From Metridium senile (taxonomy: Eukaryota > Cnidaria > Anthozoa > Actiniaria > Metridiidae), in assembly GCA_949775045.1 (NCBI GenBank), contig OX459096.1:44362379-44426378 (forward strand): a stretch of DNA of 64,000 bases, written 5' to 3'. Each line of letters starts with the position of its first letter. Within the stretch, counting starts at the first letter, position 1. Both the position numbers and the translations under genes were made by a program. Shown here piece by piece: positions 14,001 through 23,345 of the stretch. The notes beneath the pieces were generated by a model. That model did not search any database. It was not told the origin of the DNA and worked only from the letters and a program-made list of their open reading frames with translations.

Positions 14001-17000
14001 TGTATGATCTATGTATGATACATTATGAATAGCTGTTATTACAGTTATATGCAAATGATTTCAAACAATGGATTCAAATCGAGGCTTTCGGGCAAACCTA
14101 TTGTTTTCGCCCGAAAGCCTCCACTTCAACCCATTGTTCAAAATCATTTGCATATAACTGTAATAACAGCTATTTCAATCCCTCAGAATCCCTTCTGTTC
14201 AGTAGCCCGAGTAATCGCTCACAGAGCGTCTAGTTAATAAACAGTTTGGTTTTAGACAACAACACTCCACCATTCAAGCAGTTCTATCTATAGCAGTTAA
14301 ATTCCAATCATCAATTGACTCAAGTAATTTCTCTTGTGGTATATTTTTGGACCTATCTAAAGCATTTGACACTGTGAATTATAAAATATTGCTTGATAAA
14401 CTCTCCTTCTATGGAGTCAGAGGAATTGCCTTAGAATGGTTTGAATCCTATCTTTTTAATAGAAAACAGTTTGTCTCTATTGGAAATATAAATTCAGATA
14501 CTAAATCTATTCCCATGGGAGTACCTCAGGGCTCTGTAATGGGACCGCTTCTATTCCTATTGTATCTAAATGACCTACCCATCTGCTCTAATATCCTTGA
14601 TTTTCATCTTTTTGTAGATGATACAAATGTATTTTTTTCAAGCAAGTCACTCCTTGATATTGAGACCACAGTAAGTGGTGAACTTGAGTTAGTGCACAAA
14701 TGGTTATGTGGTAATCAACTTTCACTTAATATAGAAAAATCCAACTTCGTAATTTTTCATGCACCGCAGAAAAAAATAAATTTAGAAGTAAACTTAAAAT
14801 TACATGACCAATCATTGAAACAGGAAAGTTGAACCAAATATTTAGGGGTTTTAATTGATGAAAATCTAAATTGGAAAGCCCATGTTTCTCAGATTGAAGG
14901 CAAAATCAAACATGGTATTGGTGTAATCTCTAGAATTCGTCGCACTGTTACAAAAAGTATTCTTTTAAATCTTTATTATTCTCTAATTTATCCTTACTTA
15001 ATTTATGGTTTAATAGCTTGGGGTAATACATATGACACAACCTTGAAACCACTCTTTAATCTTCAAAAAAAAGTTGTTTGCTTGATAACATTTAGTGACT
15101 ACAGAGCACATTCAAACCCATTATTTCAAGATTTAAACATCCTGAAAATCCAAGATCTTGTAAAGTTTCAAACAGGTATCTTCATGTATGACTATCACCA
15201 TGGAAACCTTCCCGAAGTATTCAAAATGTACTTTACACAAGCAAGTAATATACATAAATACAACACAAGATTCACTAGTAAAAATAATTATACTCTCCCC
15301 CTTGTAAAAACCAATTATGGTAAATTTAACATGAGATATGCTGGTGCAATATTGTGGAATTCATTGAATGGAAATCTAAGAAAGGAAAAAAGAGCTAATT
15401 TTAAGAGTAAATTATTTTCTACTTTCATCAGTTCATATAATCAATTTGTAAACAATTTTATTACCTCACATGTGTTGCCTTTTTACGTTTTTGTTCTATA
15501 CCATTTTTTTTCCTTCTTCTTTTCTATATTTATTATATTCATTATTATAACTACTTTGTATTATTTACCAAATCTCTTGAGACTCTTTTCTGACCTATCA
15601 TTGTAAATAATTTTTGTGGGTAATTGTGTAGTTCAGTCTTCCAGCTGTTACAATTACCATTGTCCGTAAAATATGTAAATCTGTCCTTTATATGTAAATG
15701 TAGTATTCTGAGACAAAATTAAAAAATCTTGAATCTTGAATTGAATTGTCTGAGACGGCATGACAGTCCAAGCATTTGTAGACTGGTGTTATTACCAAGG
15801 TAGCACCTCCTCCTCAAATATTTTACTACCCTGGTTGGTGGTCAAACAAGGATTTGAACCCTGGTCCTTCCTTTGTATTATTTGTAATCAAAAATCAAAG
15901 AATATATCACTTTTTAACGTCTCAATCTTATGGCCAGACACAAGTGGCCTACTAATTGGAGAGACTCACATTCACTACCTCAGTCTACAATAAATATTTT
16001 AGCACACAACTCAGCTCACATAATTATAATCTGTGACTTGAGCCTGGCAATGTAAACCAGTACACCACACATGCCACCAATATATCATATATGTGTACTA
16101 TAGTACTTCTAATACTCACGGCAAATACAGGGTCTAGTTCTTCAGCATCTAAGTTCCAATCATTTATATGTGAGCCTATCTCCACCCCTGGAAAACCAAG
16201 CTCCTAATAACATGAACATTAGTGAAGTTAATTCCACAGCAGTCATGAGCAGATATTTAGCTCACTTTGACAGCTTTACAATATATTGCCAAAATCTTGG
16301 TGAGACAACTATGACAAGCCAGGTTTTTTAATTTTTTTTAAATCCGGAAATACATCATGTTCTCCAGTTAAGTAATAGTGATTATCAGTGTTGTTTTAGT
16401 ACAAAATCAAATGAACCTTGTTTGGGAATATGTTGCAAGGGGAGGGGGAGGGAGGAGGGGGGAGAGGTAGGTGGAGGGGGGGATGTTTGCACAAGAGTGT
16501 GTTCATTTAAACATGATTAGCAATAGTTTGCTGAGATAGCTATTATGTGTGTTTTACCTTAACACATCTTGTTATCTCTTTCACAGCTAAATTAGGTGCC
16601 TGCAGACAAATCATGTGTAAAGTATATTATTTATTAAGTATTAATAGTAATTGGGTGATTCTTGCATGAAATGCAAAATAAAAACTATACCAAATATAAC
16701 AATGCGACTACTGAAACCAGGGCCACCCAAACCAATTTCAGAATAAATAGTTTTTGAGGGTTCTCACAGGCTAAGATGTTTCTTATTCAATCTCAATCTA
16801 TTCCATTCACATATAGTGAAAATTATTAGCATTTTAAGTAAAAAGAAATCAAACATTTGTAGAGATTCTATTGTTCATATTCTTCATCAAGATTGGATAA
16901 TTACATTATGTTTCGGTGGCCCCGGTTTCAGTTAAGTTGCACTGTAATAAGTCCTGCTCAACTCTACTCAACCTGCATTGGAAGCGTGCCCAATCCCACA

Positions 17001-18937
17001 AATCTCTTGGGGTATTTTGAAACTGTTTTTGCAAGATCATCATTCAAAATTCCACATAGATCTAAGGTATCTTCTGGTTTAGCCTAAGAAAACATATTAG
17101 GTCCATATAAGTTATAAAACTGTAATTGGTTATTATGCATCCCTCGTTAAATAAAGTTATTGTATTGTATTAGATAATGCATATATCAAAAAATTACAAT
17201 GTTAAATTATTACGAAATAAATTTATTAAATTATTATTATTATGAATCAATTTCAAAATTATGATTCAATTTCAAAATTATGATTTACAAGTCAAAATAT
17301 AGATTAAAGAAAATTTGTGTTTTCTTTACCCAGTAGTTAAACATCACTGGAACAGTGGATAATGCTTGAACGGTAACTCCTATCAAGAACATATTAAAGT
17401 TAGATTTACATGCAGCTGTTAAACCAGGCACATTTTGGGCCTGCGTGAATATACCCAAGCATTCCGTACAGCTAGACTGAGCCCCTGTAAAATGAATGGT
17501 CACTCCCAATGCAAGGACCATGCTCATTCCCAATCTCAACCAGAAATCTTAAAAGACTAATTACTTATAATTTTAAAGTGCATAAATTATGTTTTGATAT
17601 AATTATATATTTTAATTATCTACAATCCATAGATTGATCAAATAACCTGTTCTGTCCATGTCACGCAATCTTGCCTCAGGTGACCAACAGTTTTCATCAA
17701 TTACTCTAAACAGTTTGTCATCTTTTAACATGTTTGCTTTTCCCTAAATAAATATTTGTATATTTAATAACACAAAAACAAATATATATATTTAACTATA
17801 ATTTTAAATATGTTACTAGCTAATTTACTTTAATTGTTACTAACTATTGAAAAGTCTTTGATGAAATGCGAACAGTAGAGTACAATGTATAATACCCTAA
17901 ACATCCTTGAAAAATAAGTTCTGGGACTATATATACCACTACTACTTACAAACCCTAACTTGCAACACACTCAATACATGAGAAAAATATCATATGTCCT
18001 TGGCAGGAATAGATATTGCGACCCCCACATTTTTGGCTTTCTAGTTTGAAATGTTAACCACTACACTACAAGGACCAACCATGCTGGATACGCAGCTTGA
18101 CGATGTAGTTTAGTTTTATAGTAATAATTTGCAACAATTAATTCATGCAAACTTTGAATAGACATGATATTTAATTAGTATGCGAATGTCCACCAGACCT
18201 GATCGTATGCTAAATAATAATATAAATGCAAAAACAAACTGTTACACAAAGCCGGCGTATAATAGATACTATATATAAACCTACCTTACAATGTCCCTCT
18301 AACTGAATCCATCCACCATAGCCATATCTCTATTGATTAACCATTTCATTAATTAGTATTTACAAAGTTGCAATACATAAAGCTGTTTTAGTAACCCTAA
18401 CTTAACCCAAGAAACACAGAAACATGTTTATTTTTGAAGAAAAATATTGGCACTTGCAAACTTATGAAGATGTTGATCTTTTTCATGGACAATGTGATGT
18501 AAATATCAAATAACCAAGAATATATTCTAATGAACAAGAATATATTCTAATGAACGACAACAAGTCACGACAACAAGTCACTGCAACATCGGTTCGTGTG
18601 CAACTGCTTCGAAAACACATCGCCACGACACTACTTTCACTCATTTTGTTACTGCGACTTGACCAGGTTTTACCATGCGTGTTGCAGCGACTTGTCGCCT
18701 AGTGTGTACCGGCCTCACGATTGAACTTCATTCTAATGAATATATTCTGATGAATATATATCAGTGAATAATATAATATAAACCTCTTATTATATTATTC
18801 ACTGATATATATTCATCAGAATAATTGTTTTAATATAATATAAATTTCCAAAGTGTTTATAAATAATATCTTACCTCTTTAAGATTAGGCCATTTCTCTG
18901 GTAAAATATGATTGTGGATGTCAATCTTGAACGGCAT
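2060..18937 (-). CDS. ACMSD: 2-amino-3-carboxymuconate-6-semialdehyde decarboxylase (12 exons, complete)
   Basis: ACMSD decarboxylates aminocarboxymuconate semialdehyde in the cytosolic kynurenine pathway and so diverts tryptophan carbon away from quinolinate and NAD. Exons, 5' to 3' on the minus strand, are 18937-18875, 18329-18285, 17743-17647, 17379-17330, 17083-16973, 16599-16558, 16203-16120, 8472-8379, 4582-4396, 3346-3265, 2883-2785 and 2134-2060. All junctions are GT-AG and in phase, giving 342 aa (human 336). The zinc ligands of this amidohydrolase family are visible: the HxH motif (His8, His10, in KIDIHNH), His176 (VHPWDM) and Asp293 (GSDYPFP). His226 lies in [10 protein letters not shown]. 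The start is the only ATG fitting the family N-terminus. Intron 7 (8473-16119) contains nested LINEs, and introns 8-11 contain MITEs. It is head-to-head with the GTPBP10-like gene. I am very sure of the identity. Confidence 0.97.
2245..2670. mobile_element. TIR element in ACMSD intron 11
   Basis: The ends are AGGCCTGACACACGAGGGA and, inverted, CCCTCGTGTGCACCGGCCT. The interior repeats GAGCAAGCTCCCTCGTGTGT-like units several times. It fills most of ACMSD intron 11. The short open frames in it are repeat shadows. Confidence 0.6.
3546..3616. repeat. Small hairpin
   Basis: CTGCGAGCAGAGGTTTT near 3546 is mirrored by AAAACCTCTGCTCGCAG near 3598-3614, with a loop of about 35 bp. A similar TCTGCTCGCAG motif occurs near 29030. 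It lies in ACMSD intron 9. Confidence 0.6.
4006..4282. mobile_element. Foldback MITE with 9-bp target duplication
   Basis: Near-perfect inverted arms of roughly 100 bp begin CATCCTCGGGAACCC and end with the complement. The 9-bp flank GTATCATTT is duplicated on both sides (3997-4005 and 4283-4291). A 9-bp duplication with long arms suggests a Mutator-like source. It lies in ACMSD intron 9, about 110 bp from exon 9. Confidence 0.75.
4679..4699. repeat. Poly-C run
   Basis: About 21 consecutive C residues in ACMSD intron 8, followed by an A-rich stretch. The length should be treated as uncertain. Confidence 0.8.
4855..5465. repeat. Dispersed repeat, second copy at 32586-33225
   Basis: The stretch beginning GTTCGTCAAATTTATCACAG and ending in the CGCATGCGCAGACAAAAT region is nearly repeated in the same orientation at 32586-33225, and part is inverted at 31830-32330. 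It has no conserved open frame, so it is probably a non-autonomous transposable element. It occupies part of ACMSD intron 8. Confidence 0.65.
6058..6222. repeat. Minisatellite, unit about 32-35 bp
   Basis: About five tandem copies of a unit containing ATAGCGGTAGTGGCCGCAGA followed by AATAACGATAA. It lies in ACMSD intron 8. Confidence 0.75.
7412..7879 (+). mobile_element. Penelope-like element, GIY-YIG endonuclease fragment
   Basis: The open frame (155 codons, first codon GTG, so not a real start) encodes the C-terminal region of a Penelope-like retroelement. It has [18 protein letters not shown] with the YIG of GIY-YIG nucleases, then RLTEHKRA and a C-terminal block with [10 protein letters not shown] and PLNRC. 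The reverse-transcriptase part is missing, so the copy is 5'-truncated. It lies in ACMSD intron 8, antisense to that gene. Confidence 0.8.
8740..9575 (+). mobile_element. LINE A, 5' segment (endonuclease region, truncated)
   Basis: Translation gives the apurinic-like endonuclease motif GDFNLN near 8755, a [13 protein letters not shown] block and DLTDHLPN, followed by the linker towards reverse transcriptase ([14 protein letters not shown]). This is the 5'-truncated front of an L2/CR1-like LINE that continues at 12262-12676 and 14234-15738. It is broken after about 9575 by LINE B. It lies in ACMSD intron 7, antisense to the gene. Confidence 0.75.
9576..12261 (+). mobile_element. LINE B (endonuclease end plus reverse transcriptase), inserted in LINE A
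   Basis: The element begins inside an endonuclease domain (IDHIYVS and SISDHYPVF) and runs through reverse transcriptase: [60 protein letters not shown] and the catalytic YVDDT. It ends in a typical LINE C-terminus ([16 protein letters not shown]) and a TTA-repeat tail near 12240. A small lesion between 10800 and 10842 shifts frame just before the RT motif containing DFRKAFD, so the copy is dead. It resembles L2/CR1/Jockey-group LINEs. Confidence 0.85.
12262..12676 (+). mobile_element. LINE A, middle segment (RT fingers)
   Basis: LINE A resumes directly after [16 protein letters not shown], then [22 protein letters not shown] and [19 protein letters not shown]. The segment stops at about 12676, before the RT palm, where another insertion begins. 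Joining 9575 to 12262 restores one reading frame. Confidence 0.8.
12677..14233. mobile_element. Insertion inside LINE A, uncharacterised
   Basis: About 1.56 kb splits LINE A between the RT fingers and palm. Its edges show inverted CTCGGGCTAC and GTAGCCCGAG motifs (near 12680 and 14200). It contains a (TCG)n run at 12721-12745 and a foldback at 14025-14180. I recognise no coding sequence; the 60-81 residue frames near 13021-13404 have no supporting feature. Confidence 0.5.
14025..14180. repeat. Foldback hairpin
   Basis: The arms near 14027-14095 and 14110-14176 are near-perfect reverse complements (AATAGCTGTTATTACAGTTA against its complement). It is nested in the insertion inside LINE A. Confidence 0.7.
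14234..15738 (+). mobile_element. LINE A, 3' segment (RT palm to 3' end)
   Basis: LINE A continues with [43 protein letters not shown] and catalytic FVDDTN, then the thumb and a C-terminal block ([18 protein letters not shown]). An in-frame TGA at about 14830 interrupts it, so it is inactive. The 3' end is a short tandem of ATCTTGAA near 15727-15740, typical of L2-like tails. Confidence 0.8.
18000..18085 (-). repeat. tRNA-derived SINE-like remnant
   Basis: Read on the minus strand, TAGTGTAGTGGTTAACA resembles a tRNA A box, and a degenerate GGGTCGCAA stretch lies at B-box distance. No proper cloverleaf or anticodon arm is intact, so I call it a decayed SINE head rather than a tRNA gene. It lies in ACMSD intron 2. 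Confidence 0.4.
18547..18731. repeat. Direct duplicate of 19278-19458 flanking ACMSD exon 1
   Basis: About 180 bp beginning near CGACAACAAGTCACGACAAC is nearly identical to 19278-19458, so ACMSD exon 1 (18875-18937) sits between two direct copies. The right-hand copy is part of a MITE with intact ends. The left copy lacks its left end. Confidence 0.8.
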
Positions 18938-19003
18938 AATGAATGGCGATGAATAGTTTTCTGAACTTTTCCCTATATTAGAAGATAGGAAAACTATTTA
19001 ATA

Positions 19004-19229
19004 AGAGGGTCCTGAAGGGGGGTTCCGAATCCCATTTCCCAGTTTATATTTGGACCAAATCACATTTACAAATCACATAATCCCATCAGTTTTGCTCAAG
19101 TTTTCAATCCCATTCCCATTTTCTATTGTTCTTTTATTTGTAAATCCCAGTCCCAGTGCATCCAATCCCATTTTCCCAGTCAAAAATAAGGCCAATCCCA
19201 GCTCCCATTTTACCCCTTCAGGACCCTCT
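19004..19229. mobile_element. MITE family A, copy 2
   Basis: The ends are AGAGGGTCCTGAAGGGG and, inverted, CCCCTTCAGGACCCTCT, with a 4-bp AATA target duplication (19000-19003 and 19230-19233). It is in the opposite orientation to copy 1 and sits within the ACMSD/GTPBP10 divergent promoter. Confidence 0.85.
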
Positions 19230-19235
19230 AATAAA

Positions 19236-19438
19236 GCCGGTACACACTAGACTATAGCTGGCGATAAGTCACTGCAACACGACAACAAGTCACGACAACA
19301 AGTCACTGCAACATCGGTTCGTGTGCAACTGCTTCGAAAACACATCGCCACGACACTACTTTCACTCATTTTGTTACTGCGACTTGACCAGGTTTTACCA
19401 TGCGTGTTGCAGCGACTTGTCGCCTAGTGTGTACCGGC
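19236..19438. mobile_element. MITE with GCCGGTACACACTAG ends
   Basis: Inverted ends GCCGGTACACACTAG and CTAGTGTGTACCGGC bound about 200 bp that also carries CGACAAGTCGC-type sub-repeats. A partial copy lies at 18547-18731. It is adjacent to MITE A copy 2 in the divergent promoter. Confidence 0.7.
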
Positions 19439-19710
19439 CTCACGATTGAACTTCATCGTGATCGCTCTTATTGTGATTATGAACGACCTTCTTCAAACAA
19501 ACAGCTGTATATCGATAGACAAATATCAACAAAGAAAGAAGGAAGAAAGTTTTTTTAGTTGTATATAAAACTCACAGTCAATATGGCAAACGTGCAGGCG
19601 ATGATCCCTTGCAACCTCTTTCCCTAGCTTGGTATGCAAAACCAAACAGGCGTTACTATCCGAAGCCGAGTTTATTATTCCAAAGGCTGAGGCCCACAGT
19701 CAAAACCAAG

Positions 19711-22700
19711 ATGGCGGCCGCAAGTTTGTGCGCGAAAGTTCTCCCAAGAGATTTTGGTCGCTGTTCTCGCAGTTTTACACGTATATATCGACATATGAGA
19801 ACATTAAGGAACATTTCTTCTACTCATGACACTGAGTTTTCAAATACAGGTAAAATTATATTGACTGGGTACGTTATTTTGCGGAACTACAAAATTTATC
19901 CTACCCCAGGACCCTAAATGACCTCATGAGATGTACCGTAAAGGCTCCGATTCATAATATTAATTACATTGATCATTTAATCAACCAACGAATTGGTTAA
20001 AGTGTCTATGGTCTAGCCGATCATCAGTGTGTCACTCGTATCGTGTATTAAAGCTTTAGTTTTATGATGGTGATATTGCATCAGGTGAAATGAAAAGATG
20101 ATGATCATGATAAAACATGAAAGTGATCAAAGATGACGATAACTATAAAATATGATGATGATAATGATGAAACATGATATGATAATGATTGCCAATGATG
20201 ATGATCATGTTAGATGATGGTGATGATAATGATGAAACGTAATATATTAAAGATATTAATTTCAATTCATTGATGATGAATGATTAAAAATAGATGATAA
20301 TAATGATAGACAAATGATGATAATGATGATAATGGTATTGATGATGACTGGTTGTAATAAATCAATCAATTAAATATTTCTATTCAACCTTTCAGATAAT
20401 ATGACAGTTGAAAAAGTTAAGCATGATATGGCACAGAATTCTACAAAAATACATAACAGTAGTAATTCTGTTTTGACAAGGTTCGTGCTCTAATTGTCAT
20501 AGATCTACTAATCATAGTGTGCTATTAGCTAAACAACATACTGGACACAGCAATTAATACACAGTACCTTCCTCAAATTTTATATGCAATTGTTAGCATG
20601 CAGCTTCCCCTAGTTTGCAAGATTTCAGAACACTTAGAAGCAGTTTATAAAACATGTGAGACTTAGGAAGTTATTGTTTCTGTTTTCGTTTAGCTCTCTG
20701 ACATCCAAGTCCTTTTATTTGACATATTTTCAATTGTTCAAATCGAATAGCCTCAGCATCGATAGTGTGTAAATATATATTCTTTACAATTTCACTACAG
20801 CTCATGTTTCAATTGTCCTTTTCATCTTGAACTTGCAATGATAGAGTACTTTTAACACCTCACAGGACAATTGTTCACATGTCTCTATCATTGCAAGCTC
20901 AGTGTTCGTCTCACTTTGATGCAAAGGTCCAGCTACCTTTCAACATGGTGGAACTGTGAAGGGGACAATTAGCTTCCTTAAATTACTGCAAGCTTCAGTC
21001 AAATTATAAAGAATATATTACACACTACCGAGACTGAGGTTGTGGACAAGGTCTATTGGCTGCTTTGTTTTAGCTGCTACAATTTTATGGATTTCCCAAA
21101 GTTAGGACTCAATATTAATCATGCTCACATGTACATGCACTTTCTCAATTAAGCAGAAAGCCTAAAGTCCAAGCAAGATACTGTCAATGGAGGCTTTTTG
21201 CCTTTAATTAGATAATACGAAAATAAAATAATATAATTGTTTAATTTTTCAGTTATAAACAACTAACAGAGCAACCACTGCTTCCTTTAATGGTAATGTA
21301 CAAGATATCTTGATATAGGAATGTGGGAATTTGGAGTTTGTATTATATTATATATCTTTTGCATGTTTATACTGATCCAATGTTGACAAAAATTATGTCC
21401 TTTTAATAGCAGTGTATATCATCCCATTAAGATCCACTCACCACATCTGTAGATAATATTTATATATTCTGTGTAGTGAACTTCCTGAAAAGGGAAATGT
21501 GATAGGCTTTCCTTTCTTTCATTGTTTCCCTTTTACTTTCTCTCCCATTGTTCAATCTATCCCTTTTATTTTCCTTTCTTTCCCTTTCTATTGACAGTTT
21601 CTGTTACATTTTTTCGATTTCCCTTTTATCCCTTTCTTCTAGTTTTTGTACCCATTCCTTTTATTTTCCTTTCTTTTCCTACTTCTCTTTCTGCTTGTTG
21701 TTCTTCCTGTCTAAAGTTAAACACAAAAAGAAAAAAAAGAAGAAAATATGGTGACGGGCTGTTGTTCTTAACTGACAAGGCTCATGTTCACATGTTTACA
21801 GTTACATGTATGAGAGTTAGACTAGTCAGTCATGAACAATAGTTATTTAATTTGGTTGTTATATTTCAATTAAGTGTATGAATTTAATTAAATGATTTCT
21901 TTTTAAAGTTAATGCAATAATCGTGACTTTAATAGTGACCTTTTCCTATGGGTAGTGATATTATATTAAATTAATCTAGCTGCTTTGCTATAAAGTGCTT
22001 GCAGTAGCCATATGAGAACAATGACAAACAACCCAGGAAAATAGGCTTCTATTATGATTCATAAGATCCCTGCGTACTAAGAAATGTTGAAATTAAAATT
22101 TATTGTTTCTTTCTTTAATAGGCAATGCCCTTCCATGTTGTATCAGGGGGGAAATATGTTATTCATTTATTGCAAAAGTTTCAACAGAAAAGAGTTGTAA
22201 TCCTAGTCAGAGCAAAAGGTATTTTATTCTTAACTAACACCACAATATGATTCCATAACAATAAGTTTGAGAATTAAAAGTAAATTGTAACCTAAAACAT
22301 GTTTTATATGTGTTTATAGTGAACTTGTAACATTTGTTGTCTTTGTAGTTTTAGCAACTGAGCTTTGCTCTGAGCTTGAGGAAAATGGGATACAATGTTC
22401 ATGTACTGGTACACCCAAAGACCAGGTTTGTTGCTGAAATGTATTTATTTATTTTATTAGTTTATTAATTAATCATTCATTCATTCATTCATTTAAATTT
22501 ATTAAATTAAATTTTTTTTTTAATTTTTCTATTTATTGATTGATTTATTTATTTATACGTTCATTCATACATTCATTTATTTATTTGCTTATTTATTTAT
22601 TTATCTATTTATTTATTTATTTATTTATTTATCTATTTATTTATTTATTTATTAATTAATTAATTTATTTATTTCATACATTCATTCATTCATTTATTTA

Positions 22701-23286
22701 TGTGTTTACTTACTTATTTATTTATTTATTCATTCATCTATTTTTTTTCATTTATACATTCATTCATTCATTTATTTATGTGTTTACTTACTTATGTATT
22801 CATTTATTTATTTATTTATTTATTCATGCATTCATTCATGTATATATTTATGTGTTTACTTACTTATTTATTTATTCTTTATGACATATATTAAAATGTA
22901 TGCCTTTCTGTTCAAAGTTATAACTTTCAACTATTTTTTAATGCTTCTTTTTGATTACTTGTTTCTAGAAAGGAGAGTTATCAAGTGATGGCGATTTGAT
23001 AATTGTGGTAAAACACTTTCAGCCATTTTACTCTTTTTTTGTTAGAAGACATTGTAAGTGTAAATCTCTTTCTTTACTTTAGGGATCTTATGAAGATGCA
23101 AGCAACTGGAAAATATTCCCTAAAGTTGACTTGATTATAATGGGTAAGATAAATGTCCGTCCGTCCGTCCGTCCGTCCGTCCGTCCGTCTGTCTGTCTGT
23201 CTGTCTGTCTGTCCTACCGTCTGTCTGTCTGTCCTACCGTCTGTCTGTCCTACCGTCTGTCTGTCCTACCGTCTGTCTGTCCTACC

Positions 23287-23345
<59 letters not shown>

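Larger units (their letters stand above)
18938..19710. promoter_or_regulatory. Divergent promoter interval, ACMSD and GTPBP10-like gene
   Basis: The 773 bp between the two start codons is the only space for both promoters and 5' UTRs. More than half is taken by two MITEs (19004-19229 and 19236-19438), leaving 66 bp next to ACMSD and about 270 bp next to the GTPase gene. I see no convincing TATA box in the remaining unique sequence. Confidence 0.5.

Noticed and set aside
22700..22988. Hydrophobic open frames with apparent membrane segments
   Set aside because: They come from the TTTA/TTCA microsatellite in GTPBP10 intron 5.
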